Part shown: piece by piece, positions 8,297-17,093 of the stretch
How the letters are laid out: the number at the start of each line of letters is the position of its first letter
How positions within the stretch are numbered: the first letter of the stretch is position 1
From: Acidimicrobiia bacterium
GTDB taxonomy: Bacteria > Actinomycetota > Acidimicrobiia > Acidimicrobiales > Bin134
NCBI GenBank assembly: GCA_009842675.1
Contig: VYEX01000013.1
Location: forward strand, 1-61,848
Direction of reading: 5' to 3'
Length of the DNA stretch: 61,848 bases
Notes under the pieces: model-generated
What the model saw: only the letters and a program-made list of their open reading frames with translations
The model's database searches: none
Told to the model about the DNA's origin: nothing
Translations under genes and position numbers: made by a program

Positions 8297-10438
8297 ATGA
8301 AAGCACGTTCTTGGCTGTATTCACTTTTCGCCATTTTGCTGGCGTTTTCGCTCGTTGCCACTGCTTGCGGCAATGACGATGACGATCCTGGCGTCAGCGA
8401 CGACCCATCGGCTCCGTCAGACGAGCCATCGGATGAACCGTCGGACGAGCCTGGTGAGGCCCCGTCCGACGAGCCTGGTGAGGCCCCATCCGACGAACAA
8501 GCGGATGCTCCGTCCGACGAGCCAAGTGATGGCCCGGCGGAAGACGCCGTCGTCATGGAGGAAATCGGGCCACCTGAAGACACCGTGGTCACCGTCTGCG
8601 ATGCGCCATCGTTCACGCAGATCTATGCCAAGGTGATGTCCAACCGGGGCTTTGCCGAGAATCGGGGATTCGAGATCGATTTTGTGGCCTGCCACTCCGG
8701 TCCAGCCCAGGCGGCGGCGCTGGTCTCCGGCCAGGTTGATATCGCGCTGAACACCCCCGACAACATGCTGGGCATCCGCAACGCCGATTTCGACGTGGTG
8801 ATGTTTGCCCAGGCCGTAGACAACCACTTCTTCGACATCGTGGTGTCCAACAACTTCGGTGAGATCGACTGCCCGCAGGGCGACTGGGAGTGCGCCATGG
8901 CGGCCCTGAACGGCACCCGGGTGGGTGTGGTGGCCCGGGGTGCCGCCGCCGAGCAGATCGCCCGCCAGCTCTTGGACTCCGCCGGATTCGATCCCGACGA
9001 CACCACCTACATCGCCACCGGCTTGGCCGGTACCACGCTGGCCGCGCTGGAATCTGACGAGGTGGACTGGGCCATCACCTTTGAGCCCGGTTTGAGCCGA
9101 GCCGAACTCGATGACATCGGCTACGCCCCGTTCCGGCTGAGGGCCGGCGATGGGCCGACCGAGCTGGACTGGCCATCTGCGGTGATCATCACCGCCCGTT
9201 CCTATTGGGACGCCAATCCCAACACCGTGCTGAACTACCGAGCAGCGATACTCGAGTCCATGGAGTGGTTGCGCGATCCGGCCAACCGCGACGCGGTTTT
9301 GGAGGAACTGGACGCTCATTTGGGTCTTGATCCTGACGTCGCCGAATACGTCTTCGACCGGAACATCGGCTCGATGACGGTGACCGCCGAACTCGACCCG
9401 GTCCGGATCCAGAACAACGTCGACTACGCCGTCGGCCGGGGCATTCTCGCGGAGGCCCAGGAATTCGGCGAGTTCGCGGTGGGCCCGGGCATCGATGTCA
9501 TCTTGCCGGCAGCGCTGGTGCCCGAGACGACAACCGTCAGCATCTGTCAGGCACCCTCGTTCAACGGCATGATCGCCCATATCGCGGTTGAGGAGGGATT
9601 CCTCTCCGACCGCGGAGTCACCGGCGAATTCGTCCAATGTCCCTCAGGACCGGCCAACGCCGCCGCGCTGATTGCCGGTGATGTCCAGTTTGTGGGCAAT
9701 ACGCCCGACAACATGCTGGGCATCCGCAACGCCGGCTTCGACGTGGTGATGTTCCAGCAGTTGGTGGACAAGCACTTCTTCGACATCGTGGTGTCCAACA
9801 ACTTCGGACCGATCGATTGCGAACAGGGCGACTGGCAGTGCGCGATGCAGGAGCTTGAGGGCACCAACGTCGGCGTGGTGGCCCGCGGTGCCGCGGCCGA
9901 GCAGATCGCCCGTCAGCTGGTCGACTCCGCCGGTCTTGATCCTGACGGCGCCACTTACATCGCTACCGGCTTGTCGGGCACCACGTTGGCTGCCCTTTCG
10001 TCCGGCGAGGTGGACTGGGCCATCACCTTTGAACCCGGTTTGAGCCAGGCCGTGGTCGACGACATCGGCTACGCCCCGTTCAACCTGCGAGCCGGGGATG
10101 GTCCGTCGGAGCTCGACTGGCCGTCGTTGGTCAACACCACTTCCCGGCAGTTTGCCGAGGAGAACCCCAACACGGTGGCCATCTTTGCCAGGGCTTCTCG
10201 CCAAGCCATGGACTTCATGCGCAATCCGGCCAACCGTGAAGAGGTCTTGGCGTACATGCGGAACTTCCTCAGTTTGGAAGGTGCTGTGGCCGAGACCGTC
10301 TTCGATTCCAACATCGGGAGCTTGTCGCTCAACGGCGCCCTCCAGCCTGCCCGGATACAGAACAACGTGGATTACGCGGTCGGTCGGGGCATCCTCGAAG
10401 AGGCCCAGGACTTCGACGAGTTCACGGTTTCTCCTTAG
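8297..10438 (+). CDS. ABC transporter substrate-binding lipoprotein with two tandem SsuA/NMT1-type domains
   Basis: A 713-residue exported lipoprotein: signal sequence 1-23 with lipobox ATAC (C24), then an acidic Pro/Ser/Asp/Glu linker of repeated PSDEP units (about 30-85), then two homologous binding domains. Domain 1 starts near residue 95 and domain 2 near 411; equivalent residues are 316 apart. Shared runs include NTPDNMLGIRNA, HFFDIVVSNNFG, VARGAAAEQIARQL and DWAITFEPGLS. Each domain fits the NitT/TauA/NMT1 family, which feeds ATPase-permease pairs like the two genes downstream. Single-domain proteins are the family norm, about half this length. The ligand is unknown; neighbouring sulfatases hint at a sulfur-containing or sulfated compound. 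GGGGGATCA precedes the ATG. Confidence 0.93.
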   Translation: MKARSWLYSLFAILLAFSLVATACGNDDDDPGVSDDPSAPSDEPSDEPSDEPGEAPSDEPGEAPSDEQADAPSDEPSDGPAEDAVVMEEIGPPEDTVVTVCDAPSFTQIYAKVMSNRGFAENRGFEIDFVACHSGPAQAAALVSGQVDIALNTPDNMLGIRNADFDVVMFAQAVDNHFFDIVVSNNFGEIDCPQGDWECAMAALNGTRVGVVARGAAAEQIARQLLDSAGFDPDDTTYIATGLAGTTLAALESDEVDWAITFEPGLSRAELDDIGYAPFRLRAGDGPTELDWPSAVIITARSYWDANPNTVLNYRAAILESMEWLRDPANRDAVLEELDAHLGLDPDVAEYVFDRNIGSMTVTAELDPVRIQNNVDYAVGRGILAEAQEFGEFAVGPGIDVILPAALVPETTTVSICQAPSFNGMIAHIAVEEGFLSDRGVTGEFVQCPSGPANAAALIAGDVQFVGNTPDNMLGIRNAGFDVVMFQQLVDKHFFDIVVSNNFGPIDCEQGDWQCAMQELEGTNVGVVARGAAAEQIARQLVDSAGLDPDGATYIATGLSGTTLAALSSGEVDWAITFEPGLSQAVVDDIGYAPFNLRAGDGPSELDWPSLVNTTSRQFAEENPNTVAIFARASRQAMDFMRNPANREEVLAYMRNFLSLEGAVAETVFDSNIGSLSLNGALQPARIQNNVDYAVGRGILEEAQDFDEFTVSP

Positions 10439-10442
10439 CAAA

Positions 10443-10491
10443 CCCCTCTTCTGGTCGGGCGGTCTGTAGTCAGGCCGTCCGACCGGAGGGG
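10443..10491 (+). terminator. Strong hairpin between binding protein and ATPase genes
   Basis: An interrupted inverted repeat starts CCCCTC, contains GGTCGGGCGG, and returns through CCGTCCGACC to GAGGGG with a four-base loop region around TAGT. No T-run follows, so it is more likely an mRNA-stabilising or partial-termination hairpin than a full terminator. Such sites commonly let the binding protein be made in excess over the ATPase and permease. Confidence 0.55.
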
Positions 10492-10519
10492 CTGACTAAG
10501 GTGTCCGAATGGTGGAGTC

Positions 10520-11296
10520 GTGAGTCCAGCAGTCGAACTCAAAGACGTCACCCTCATTTTTGGGGGTGACCACCCCAAAGACGAGCCGGTGCTCGCTGTC
10601 CAAGACATCGATCTTTCCATTCCCGCCGGCCAGTTCGTGGCCGTGGTCGGCCCGAGCGGCTGCGGCAAGACAACCATCTTGAACATGCTGGCCGGAATCA
10701 TCGGCGCCACCCGGGGATCGGTGATGCGTCACGGCAAAGAGATAAACGGCCCCAGCGACGACATCGGCTACATGCTGGCCCGCTCGGGGTTGAGCCCGTG
10801 GCGCACCGCTCGCCGCAACGTCGAGCTCGGGCTTGAGTTCCGGGGCGTGCCTCGGGGAGAGCGGCGCGAGCGGGCCATGGAATTGCTGGCCAAGCTGCGC
10901 CTGGAGGGCTTCGCTGACGCGTTCCCCTCCCAGCTCAGCCAGGGCATGCGCCAGCGGGTGGCCATCGCCCGCACGCTGGCCATCGACCCCGACTTGTGGC
11001 TCATGGACGAGCCCTTTGGCGCCCTCGACGCCCAGACCCGGCTCACCGTCCAGGCCGAGTTCCTGGAGCTTTGGTATGAGACCCACAAAACGGTCATCTT
11101 CGTAACCCACGACCTGGAAGAGGCCGTGCTGTTGGCCGACCGGGTGGTGGTTATGACCGCTCGTCCCGGCCGTATTAAGTCGGACACCATCGTCGATCTG
11201 GCCCGGCCTCGGGTGATCGACGAGCTTCGATTCGACCCCGTATTCCGGGAGACCGAGCACAAGATTTGGGAGGAGTTGCGCGGTGAGATCGTCTGA
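10520..11296 (+). CDS. ABC transporter ATP-binding protein (SsuB/TauB type)
   Basis: A 258-residue importer ATPase. Walker A GPSGCGKTT is at residues 44-52, the signature LSQGMRQRV near 139-147, Walker B LWLMDEP near 159-165 with the catalytic glutamate, and the switch histidine in FVTHD. The family pairs with NitT/TauT permeases. The GTG at 10520 is preceded closely by GGAG and is the only reasonable start. The gene overlaps the permease gene by 14 bases. It stands 81 bases after the binding protein gene, across the hairpin at 10443-10491. Confidence 0.92.
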   Translation: MSPAVELKDVTLIFGGDHPKDEPVLAVQDIDLSIPAGQFVAVVGPSGCGKTTILNMLAGIIGATRGSVMRHGKEINGPSDDIGYMLARSGLSPWRTARRNVELGLEFRGVPRGERRERAMELLAKLRLEGFADAFPSQLSQGMRQRVAIARTLAIDPDLWLMDEPFGALDAQTRLTVQAEFLELWYETHKTVIFVTHDLEEAVLLADRVVVMTARPGRIKSDTIVDLARPRVIDELRFDPVFRETEHKIWEELRGEIV

Positions 11297-12239
11297 CGTC
11301 GACGAGCCTCGGGAAGCCGACATGGCCGACCAAATCCGGTTGGCCGACGCTCTCAGCCAGGAAGAGGTCGAGGCCCTCATTCCCGAGGAGTCCATTTGGG
11401 CCTACCGGCTTCGCCGCCTCGACATCCCGGTCCAAATCCTGCGGATTGCGATTCTGTTCGGAATCTGGGCGCTGTGGCATTACGAGGTCGTTTGGAACGG
11501 CTGGGACTCATTCTCCATTGCCGGTATCACACCGTTTCCAGATGTGCCCGAGACGTTCCGGGCCAGCCCCGGAGAGACTTGGGAGTACTTCACCCAGATC
11601 TACCACGAGAAGCTGTTCTGGCAGGACCTTTGGGTCACCGTCAAGGAGGCGTTGTTCGGCTTCGCCATCGGCTCAATCCTCGGATTGGTTATCGGCATCG
11701 TCTTGGGGCGCTTCCGGCGGGCGGCCAAGACCATGGGGCCCTTCATCGTCATCATCAACGCCATGCCCAAGATCGCCTTCCTGCCGCTGATATTGATCGT
11801 GTACGGCGTGGGCGAGACCTCCAAGGTGGTCCTGGCCGTGATCATCGTGTTCTTCATCGTGCAGGTGCCCACCCAGGCCGCGGTGGCGCTGGTCGATCCC
11901 GACCTGGACTTGGTGGCCCGCACCATGGGCGCGTCCCAGCGCCAGCTGTTCACCAAAGTCACGCTGCCGGGCATCACCCCGGCGGTGTTCGGCGCGCTGC
12001 GGCTGTCTGCGGTGATCTCGGTGTTGGCCGTGGTGTTCGGCGAAATCTTCTCGGCCCGGCGAGGCCTCGGCCAGCGGCTCATCACCGCGGCCAATCAGCT
12101 CTCCTACGGCGACACATTCGCCATCGTGTTCATCCTGGCCCTGATCGCCCTGATCATGAACGGGGTGATCGGTTTCTCTGAGCGCAAAGCCCTCCGCTGG
12201 CAAGCCACCCAACAAGGCGGCCAAGTCATCTCGCTGTAG
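11283..12239 (+). CDS. ABC transporter permease (NitT/TauT type)
   Basis: A 318-residue inner-membrane protein with about six membrane segments and a long cytoplasmic N-terminal stretch of about 45 residues. The EAA loop, GASQRQLFTKVTLPGITPA near residues 219-237, is the contact site for the ATPase and identifies a binding-protein-dependent permease. The GTG at 11283 overlaps the ATPase gene and has GGGAGGAG upstream; an ATG at 11322 is a possible alternative. It forms one transporter with the two preceding genes. Confidence 0.9.
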   Translation: MRSSDVDEPREADMADQIRLADALSQEEVEALIPEESIWAYRLRRLDIPVQILRIAILFGIWALWHYEVVWNGWDSFSIAGITPFPDVPETFRASPGETWEYFTQIYHEKLFWQDLWVTVKEALFGFAIGSILGLVIGIVLGRFRRAAKTMGPFIVIINAMPKIAFLPLILIVYGVGETSKVVLAVIIVFFIVQVPTQAAVALVDPDLDLVARTMGASQRQLFTKVTLPGITPAVFGALRLSAVISVLAVVFGEIFSARRGLGQRLITAANQLSYGDTFAIVFILALIALIMNGVIGFSERKALRWQATQQGGQVISL

Positions 12240-12266
12240 AGAGTTCTGGCTTCGCTGGTTTCGCCT

Positions 12267-12485
12267 TCAGGCGGCTTCGGCTGGGGGATCGATGCCCAAT
12301 ATGGTTTCAATCCGGGCCAAGCGCTCACCATGGGTTTTGAGTTCGCCGCCGAGCCCGTCGACCTTTGTCTCGAGACGGTCGAACCTGGCGGTCATCGTCG
12401 AATTCATCATCCGCATGAACTGGATGAACACGGTTAGAAGCCCGGTGCCCAAGACTCCGATGAGCGTTGCAATGACAGCCTGCAT
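12267..12485 (-). CDS. Small membrane-anchored coiled-coil protein, function unknown
   Basis: A 72-residue protein with one N-terminal membrane segment (about residues 2-24) and a charged heptad-like tail (FDRLETKVDGLGGELKTHGE) expected to form a coiled coil. No enzymatic motif is visible. It lies just downstream of the methyltransferase gene on the same strand and resembles in design the protein at 14013, so the three may be one cassette. I do not recognise a named family. Confidence 0.55.
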   Translation of the reverse strand: MQAVIATLIGVLGTGLLTVFIQFMRMMNSTMTARFDRLETKVDGLGGELKTHGERLARIETILGIDPPAEAA

Positions 12486-12560
12486 GATCTTTCCTGTACT
12501 GAAACAGTATCTAGGGGGAAGATTCCTGATCAGCCTACCCTCGAGTCGCCCCTACAGCAA

Positions 12561-13958
12561 TCACGCCTGACCCTGCCTGGCGCCCCCCAATTCGGCGAGG
12601 CGCTGCAAGTCGCCGGGGTCGAGCATCTCAATGACGTCGTAGACCGGTTTGTCAGGACCTCTGACCGCCTCAAGAGCCCGATGTCCTGCACTGTTGGGTG
12701 CGGGAAGGTCGGTGGTCAATAACACCAGCCGGGCCTCCGGCTCAGCTGAGTGCAGCACTGCGGCCTTGCCCAGTGCCTTCCACAGCGTGTCGGTGCGGCG
12801 AAGCCCCGGCCGCTGGGTGATGCTGAAGGCACCTGCTATGTCGAACAGCCATGTGCGGCCCTGCTCATCGACAGCCTCAAAGTCGATCTCGATGCCACAA
12901 GAAAGGCGCATCTTCTCGCTGATTCCTCGAAAGCCGCTAGAACCCAGCACTTTCAGGGCTAAATCCCTTGCCTTGCCCACATCCGGCCTCGTAGCCGCCC
13001 AAGAGCCGTCGCCTCCAGCCACGTCTAGCCGTTCCCGCTCTTCGGCAATGCGCTGCTCAGCGACGCCGATGTAGTCGGGATCGGTGTCGAAACCGACAAA
13101 GTGCCTCCCGGTACGAAGGGCGGCCACCGCGGTCGATCCGGCCCCCATGAACGGGTCCAGCACTAGATCAGATGGGTAGGTATAGAGATTGATCAGCCGC
13201 TCGGGCAATTCCACTGGGAACGGCGCGGGATGCCCCACTCGTGAAGCCGATTCCGCGGGAATCTCCCATACGTCGGTGGTGGCCTCCATGAACTCATCCA
13301 CTGACATGGAGCCCTCCGACGGCAAACCAAGAGCGGCCCGCTCTGCTGCGGGAAGTGCCCGATCAAAGCGCCCTTTGGAGGCAATCACAATTCGTTCCGT
13401 TAGGTCTCGCAGGACCGGGTTGCTTGGCTGCCGGAAGCTTCCCCAGGCGCAGTTGCCTCCCGCGCCCCGGGCCTTGTGCCAAATCACTTCACCCCGCAGC
13501 AGCAGCCCGAGGCGGTCTTGGAGTATGGAGGTCACATCGGCCGATAGGGACCGATATGGGCGACGGCCCAGGTTGGCTACGTTCACTGCGATGCGCCCAC
13601 CCGGCTCCAGCTTGCGCACGCATTCGGCAAACACTTCTTCCAGCATGGCGAGGAAATCCACGTAATCGGCGGGGATATGGCCTTGGCCGACGGCCTCCTC
13701 GTACTCCTTGCCCACAAAGTAGGGGGGAGAAGTCACCACGAGGGCTACCGAATTGTCGGCGATCTCGCCAGTTAGGTCCATCTTCCGGGCATCGCCCACC
13801 CAGAGTTGGTCCACACAAGCCGGAGGGGAGACCTCATCATTCTCGCTGATTTCCGGCACCGGGAACCGCTTGTAGAACGCGGAGGAATCATGGCCCTCGC
13901 GCCGACCAACCCCGAATTTGGAAGTAGACGTCCCCTGCCGTCGCCGGGCAGATTCCAT
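12561..13958 (-). CDS. Site-specific DNA methyltransferase (N4-cytosine/N6-adenine type), with extra C-terminal domain
   Basis: A 465-residue SAM-dependent DNA amino-methyltransferase. The catalytic motif TSPPY (76-80) comes before the SAM-binding motif DPFMGAGST (268-276), the beta-class order. Residues about 340-465 form a further domain with EIDFEAVDEQGRTWLFDIAGAF, which by layout recalls a PD-(D/E)XK nuclease strand pair but lacks the canonical lysine after FDI. No separate restriction gene or specificity subunit is adjacent, so it may be a solitary epigenetic enzyme. The GC content looks lower than in neighbouring genes. The N-terminus is not certain; the ATG at 13958 is used. Confidence 0.88.
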   Translation of the reverse strand: MESARRRQGTSTSKFGVGRREGHDSSAFYKRFPVPEISENDEVSPPACVDQLWVGDARKMDLTGEIADNSVALVVTSPPYFVGKEYEEAVGQGHIPADYVDFLAMLEEVFAECVRKLEPGGRIAVNVANLGRRPYRSLSADVTSILQDRLGLLLRGEVIWHKARGAGGNCAWGSFRQPSNPVLRDLTERIVIASKGRFDRALPAAERAALGLPSEGSMSVDEFMEATTDVWEIPAESASRVGHPAPFPVELPERLINLYTYPSDLVLDPFMGAGSTAVAALRTGRHFVGFDTDPDYIGVAEQRIAEERERLDVAGGDGSWAATRPDVGKARDLALKVLGSSGFRGISEKMRLSCGIEIDFEAVDEQGRTWLFDIAGAFSITQRPGLRRTDTLWKALGKAAVLHSAEPEARLVLLTTDLPAPNSAGHRALEAVRGPDKPVYDVIEMLDPGDLQRLAELGGARQGQA

Positions 13959-14012
13959 CTCTCGAAGTTACATCCCAGCAGTGACAACTTGGCGGAGGAC
14001 GGAACTTCGCCG

Positions 14013-14324
14013 CTATTGAGAAGTGTCAGCCTTGGGATCCGACGCTTCGATTCGGCCTTCTAGCCGACCCACTCTGCGGCACAGGTCCATAACGACGTCG
14101 GTGAGTTTGTCCAACCGCTTGTCGATCCGCTTGAAACCGGCTTCCATGTCTCCCTTTAGTTCGGAGCGGGACTCCTTGAAACCGGATTCCATGTCTCTTC
14201 GGAGTTGGGCATTGCTCTCGTTCATGTCCCTCCGAATCTGAGCGTCGTCGGCGCGGCGGCCGCGGTCGAGGTAGAGCATCAAGGTGATGATGATCCCCAG
14301 CATGGCGAGTATGGCTTGTTCCAC
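14013..14324 (-). CDS. Membrane-anchored coiled-coil protein, function unknown
   Basis: A 103-residue protein: one membrane segment at residues 4-18, then a long charged region with repeated RRDMES/KGDMEAGF units (about 30-80), then LDKLTDVVMDLCRRVGRLEGRIE, a likely coiled coil. It starts with GTG at 14324, supported by GAGGAGGA three bases upstream. It lies directly upstream of the methyltransferase on the same strand. The layout resembles many small unannotated actinobacterial and phage membrane proteins; no function can be assigned. Confidence 0.6.
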   Translation of the reverse strand: MEQAILAMLGIIITLMLYLDRGRRADDAQIRRDMNESNAQLRRDMESGFKESRSELKGDMEAGFKRIDKRLDKLTDVVMDLCRRVGRLEGRIEASDPKADTSQ

Positions 14325-14393
14325 AAGTCCTCCTCAGAGGGCTCTATGCATGGGGGAAGCTTGAAGCCAATATAACGCGGCGTGTCAGCAAGC

Positions 14394-15191
14394 TCAACGA
14401 GCTTGGGAGTGCCAGCGGCCGTTGCGGTGTTCCAGTTCTAGAGGCAGGCCGAAGCAGACCGACAGGGATTCGGACGTCAGCACATCCTCCAGTGGGCCTT
14501 GGGCCAGCACTCGACCCTCGCGCAGCATCAGCCCGTGGGTGAACCCGGCGGGAATCTCCTCGGTGCGGTGGGTGACCATCACCAGGGGAGGGGCGGAGGG
14601 GTCGGCGGCCAGACGAGTGAGGTCGGTAACCAGCATCTCCCGGCCGCCTAGGTCCAGGGTGGAGGCAGGCTCGTCCAGCAACACCAGTCCGGGGTCGGTC
14701 ATCAGGCTGCGGGCGATCTGTACCCGCTGGCGCTCACCCGACGACAAGGTGGCGATGGTGCGGTCGCCCAGCCCTCCCGCTCCCACTTGCTCCAGCAACC
14801 GCACCGCCCGCTGGCGATCGGCGTCGGTGTATTCGTGCCACCACGGCTCCAGGGCGCCGTGACGGGCGGTCATGACCACGTCGACTGCCTTCAGATGGGG
14901 CCGCAGCATCTGGGCCAATGCGGGCGACACGAACCCCACTTGGTGCCGCAATCGGCGCACGTCCACCTGGCCCAGCCGGTGGCCCAGTACCTCAACTGTC
15001 CCGGTGGTGGGGTGCTCGTACAGCGCGGCGATTCTCAACAGCGAGGTCTTGCCGCTGCCGTTGGCCCCCAACACCACCCACCGCTGGTCACACGCCACCT
15101 CCCAGTCCACATCGGAGAGAATCGGCCGCTTGTCACGGGTGAATCCCACCCCAACCAGCCGCAGCGCGGAAGTTGGCCCCTGGGTGCCCAT
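14394..15191 (-). CDS. ABC transporter ATP-binding protein (YlmA/ModF-like)
   Basis: A 265-residue single ATPase domain: Walker A GANGSGKTS (about 42-50), signature LSSGERQRV, Walker B LVLLDEPASTLD, and VTHRTEEIP with the switch histidine. It has no membrane part. The ATG at 15191 almost touches the stop of the upstream exporter gene (GTG at 15194 is also possible), so it is the last gene of the minus-strand operon starting with the MarR gene. Stand-alone ATPases of this kind occur both in transport and as soluble regulators; which applies here is unclear. Confidence 0.85.
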   Translation of the reverse strand: MGTQGPTSALRLVGVGFTRDKRPILSDVDWEVACDQRWVVLGANGSGKTSLLRIAALYEHPTTGTVEVLGHRLGQVDVRRLRHQVGFVSPALAQMLRPHLKAVDVVMTARHGALEPWWHEYTDADRQRAVRLLEQVGAGGLGDRTIATLSSGERQRVQIARSLMTDPGLVLLDEPASTLDLGGREMLVTDLTRLAADPSAPPLVMVTHRTEEIPAGFTHGLMLREGRVLAQGPLEDVLTSESLSVCFGLPLELEHRNGRWHSQAR

Positions 15192-15194
15192 CAC

Positions 15195-17093
15195 TCAGTT
15201 GGCGTGGGCCATCCAGGTGGCGTACATCTCGGCATAGTGACCGCCTTGGGCCACCAGCTCATCGTGAGTGCCGATCTCGGTGATCCTGCCCTCTTCCACC
15301 ACCGCGATTCGATCGGCCCGCATGGCGGTGGCCAGCCGGTGGGCGATGATGATGGCGGTCCGCCCTTCTAGAACCACGTCCAACGCGGCTTCGATCTTCG
15401 ACTCCGACCGCAGATCCAGGTTGGAGGTGGCCTCGTCCAGCACCAGCACTCGAGGCCGGGCCAGAAACGCCCGGGCCAGCGCCAACAGCTGTCGCTCACC
15501 GGCCGACAGGGAGGCGCCCCGCTCGTGGACTTGGGAGTTCACGTCATCGGGCAGCCGCTCCAAGAGCTCGGTCAACCCAACTGCCCGACAGGCCTCCAGC
15601 ACCTCGGCCATAGATGCCTCAGGCCGGGCGAAGGCCACGTTGTCGCGGATCGAGCCGTAGAACAAGAACGGCTCCTGGGGCACCACGCCCAATTGCCGGC
15701 GCAGCGAAGCCAGTTTCACCGTGCGCAGGTCGTGGCCGTCGATGCAGACCCTTCCCTGCTGGGGGTCGTAGAACCGGGCGATGAGCTTGGCCACCGTGGA
15801 CTTGCCCGCTCCTGTGGGGCCCACCACCGCAAGGCTCTCGCCCGGCGCCAGCCGCAGGCTCACATCGTGCAGCACCGGGGTGTGGTCCTCATAGCCAAAG
15901 CTCACCTGGTCGAGAGTGATCTCTCCCTCGATGGGGGGCAGATCCATGGCATCGGAGGCCTCCATGACGGAGGGCTCGTTCATCAACACCTCGCGCAGCT
16001 TCTTGGCCGAAGCCTGCCCCTGCTGGTAGCCGTTGTAGAGCTGCACGAGCTGCTGGATGGGGGCGAAGAAGAAAGTCAGATACAGCACAAAGGCGGTGAG
16101 CTCACCGGGGGTCAGGCTCCCGTTGATCACCATGGTCCCGCCGATCACCACCAAAAGGGCCTGACCGATGATCACAATGGCCTCGGTGGTGGGGGCGTAG
16201 ATGGACGCGGCCCGCACACCGGCCAAGTTGGCATCCTTGTGCCGCCCCACCACGTTGTTGTGGTGGACGACGTTGTGGCGCCGGCGGTTGTGGGCGGTGA
16301 TCACCCGGATGCCGGCCAGGCTCTCCTGCAAATCGGCCAGCACATCGGCGATGCGGTCTCGAACCAGCCCGTAGTACAGGTTGGACACTCTCCTGAACCA
16401 GATGCTGAGCAGGAACGTGCCCGGCACCACGATCACCAGAGTCAGCACCGCCAGCAGCGGGTTCAGATAGAACAGCACGCCGGTGATCACCAATAGCACC
16501 AGGGATTGCACTGCGAAGTTCACCAGGCCCTCTTGGAACAGCACGGTCAGGGCCTCGATGTCGCTGGTCATGCGGGTCATCAGCACGCCCGCCTTCTCCC
16601 TGGTGAAAAAGTCCAGCGAGAGCCGCTGGTAGTGGGAGAACACCCGCATGCGCAGGGCGTACATAAGCCGCTCGCCCAGCTTGCCGGTGTAGCGAATGCG
16701 CAAAGACGAGCTGAATGCGTGGGCCACCACCGTGCTCAAGAACACGGCGGCCACCACCAAGAGCACCTGGACGTTGCCCGAGCTGACGCCGTGGTCGATG
16801 CCGATCTGGGCCAGCAGCGGGCCGGTCTGCATCATGGCCGACTCGATCACCACCAAAAGCAGCGCCACGGCCAGCTGGCGCCGGAACGGCCAAAGCAGCG
16901 TGCGCAGGGTGAGCGGCGGGTCGGCCGGCTGGCGGTGGCTGAAGTCGACATCGACGGGGGGATACTCGGGCTCCTTCCGCAGCACCTCCTCCACCTGGAC
17001 CCGAAGATTGCCGGGCACGCCGGCGTGGGGGAGCCCGGCGTCGCGGGCCGCGCTCTGGGCCTGGGGCCCGCCGAAGTACCCACCCCAGCCCAT
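15195..17093 (-). CDS. ABC exporter half-transporter (type I, multidrug-like)
   Basis: A 632-residue fused membrane-ATPase protein: six membrane segments (about 75-350), then an ATPase domain with Walker A VGPTGAGKST, signature LSAGERQLL and Walker B VLVLDEATSNLD with the normal catalytic glutamate. I used the ATG at 17093, which overlaps the upstream stop as TGATG. The N-terminus carries about 60 cytoplasmic residues. It most likely forms a heterodimer with the preceding gene's product, exporting drugs or lipids. Confidence 0.92.
   Translation of the reverse strand: MGWGGYFGGPQAQSAARDAGLPHAGVPGNLRVQVEEVLRKEPEYPPVDVDFSHRQPADPPLTLRTLLWPFRRQLAVALLLVVIESAMMQTGPLLAQIGIDHGVSSGNVQVLLVVAAVFLSTVVAHAFSSSLRIRYTGKLGERLMYALRMRVFSHYQRLSLDFFTREKAGVLMTRMTSDIEALTVLFQEGLVNFAVQSLVLLVITGVLFYLNPLLAVLTLVIVVPGTFLLSIWFRRVSNLYYGLVRDRIADVLADLQESLAGIRVITAHNRRRHNVVHHNNVVGRHKDANLAGVRAASIYAPTTEAIVIIGQALLVVIGGTMVINGSLTPGELTAFVLYLTFFFAPIQQLVQLYNGYQQGQASAKKLREVLMNEPSVMEASDAMDLPPIEGEITLDQVSFGYEDHTPVLHDVSLRLAPGESLAVVGPTGAGKSTVAKLIARFYDPQQGRVCIDGHDLRTVKLASLRRQLGVVPQEPFLFYGSIRDNVAFARPEASMAEVLEACRAVGLTELLERLPDDVNSQVHERGASLSAGERQLLALARAFLARPRVLVLDEATSNLDLRSESKIEAALDVVLEGRTAIIIAHRLATAMRADRIAVVEEGRITEIGTHDELVAQGGHYAEMYATWMAHAN

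Noticed and set aside
8405..8535. Short repeats resembling a CRISPR or VNTR
   Set aside because: They encode the acidic PSDEP linker of the binding lipoprotein; there are no spacers of constant length.
12561..13958. Complete restriction-modification fusion
   Set aside because: The C-terminal domain lacks a clear PD-(D/E)XK catalytic lysine, so nuclease activity is not claimed.
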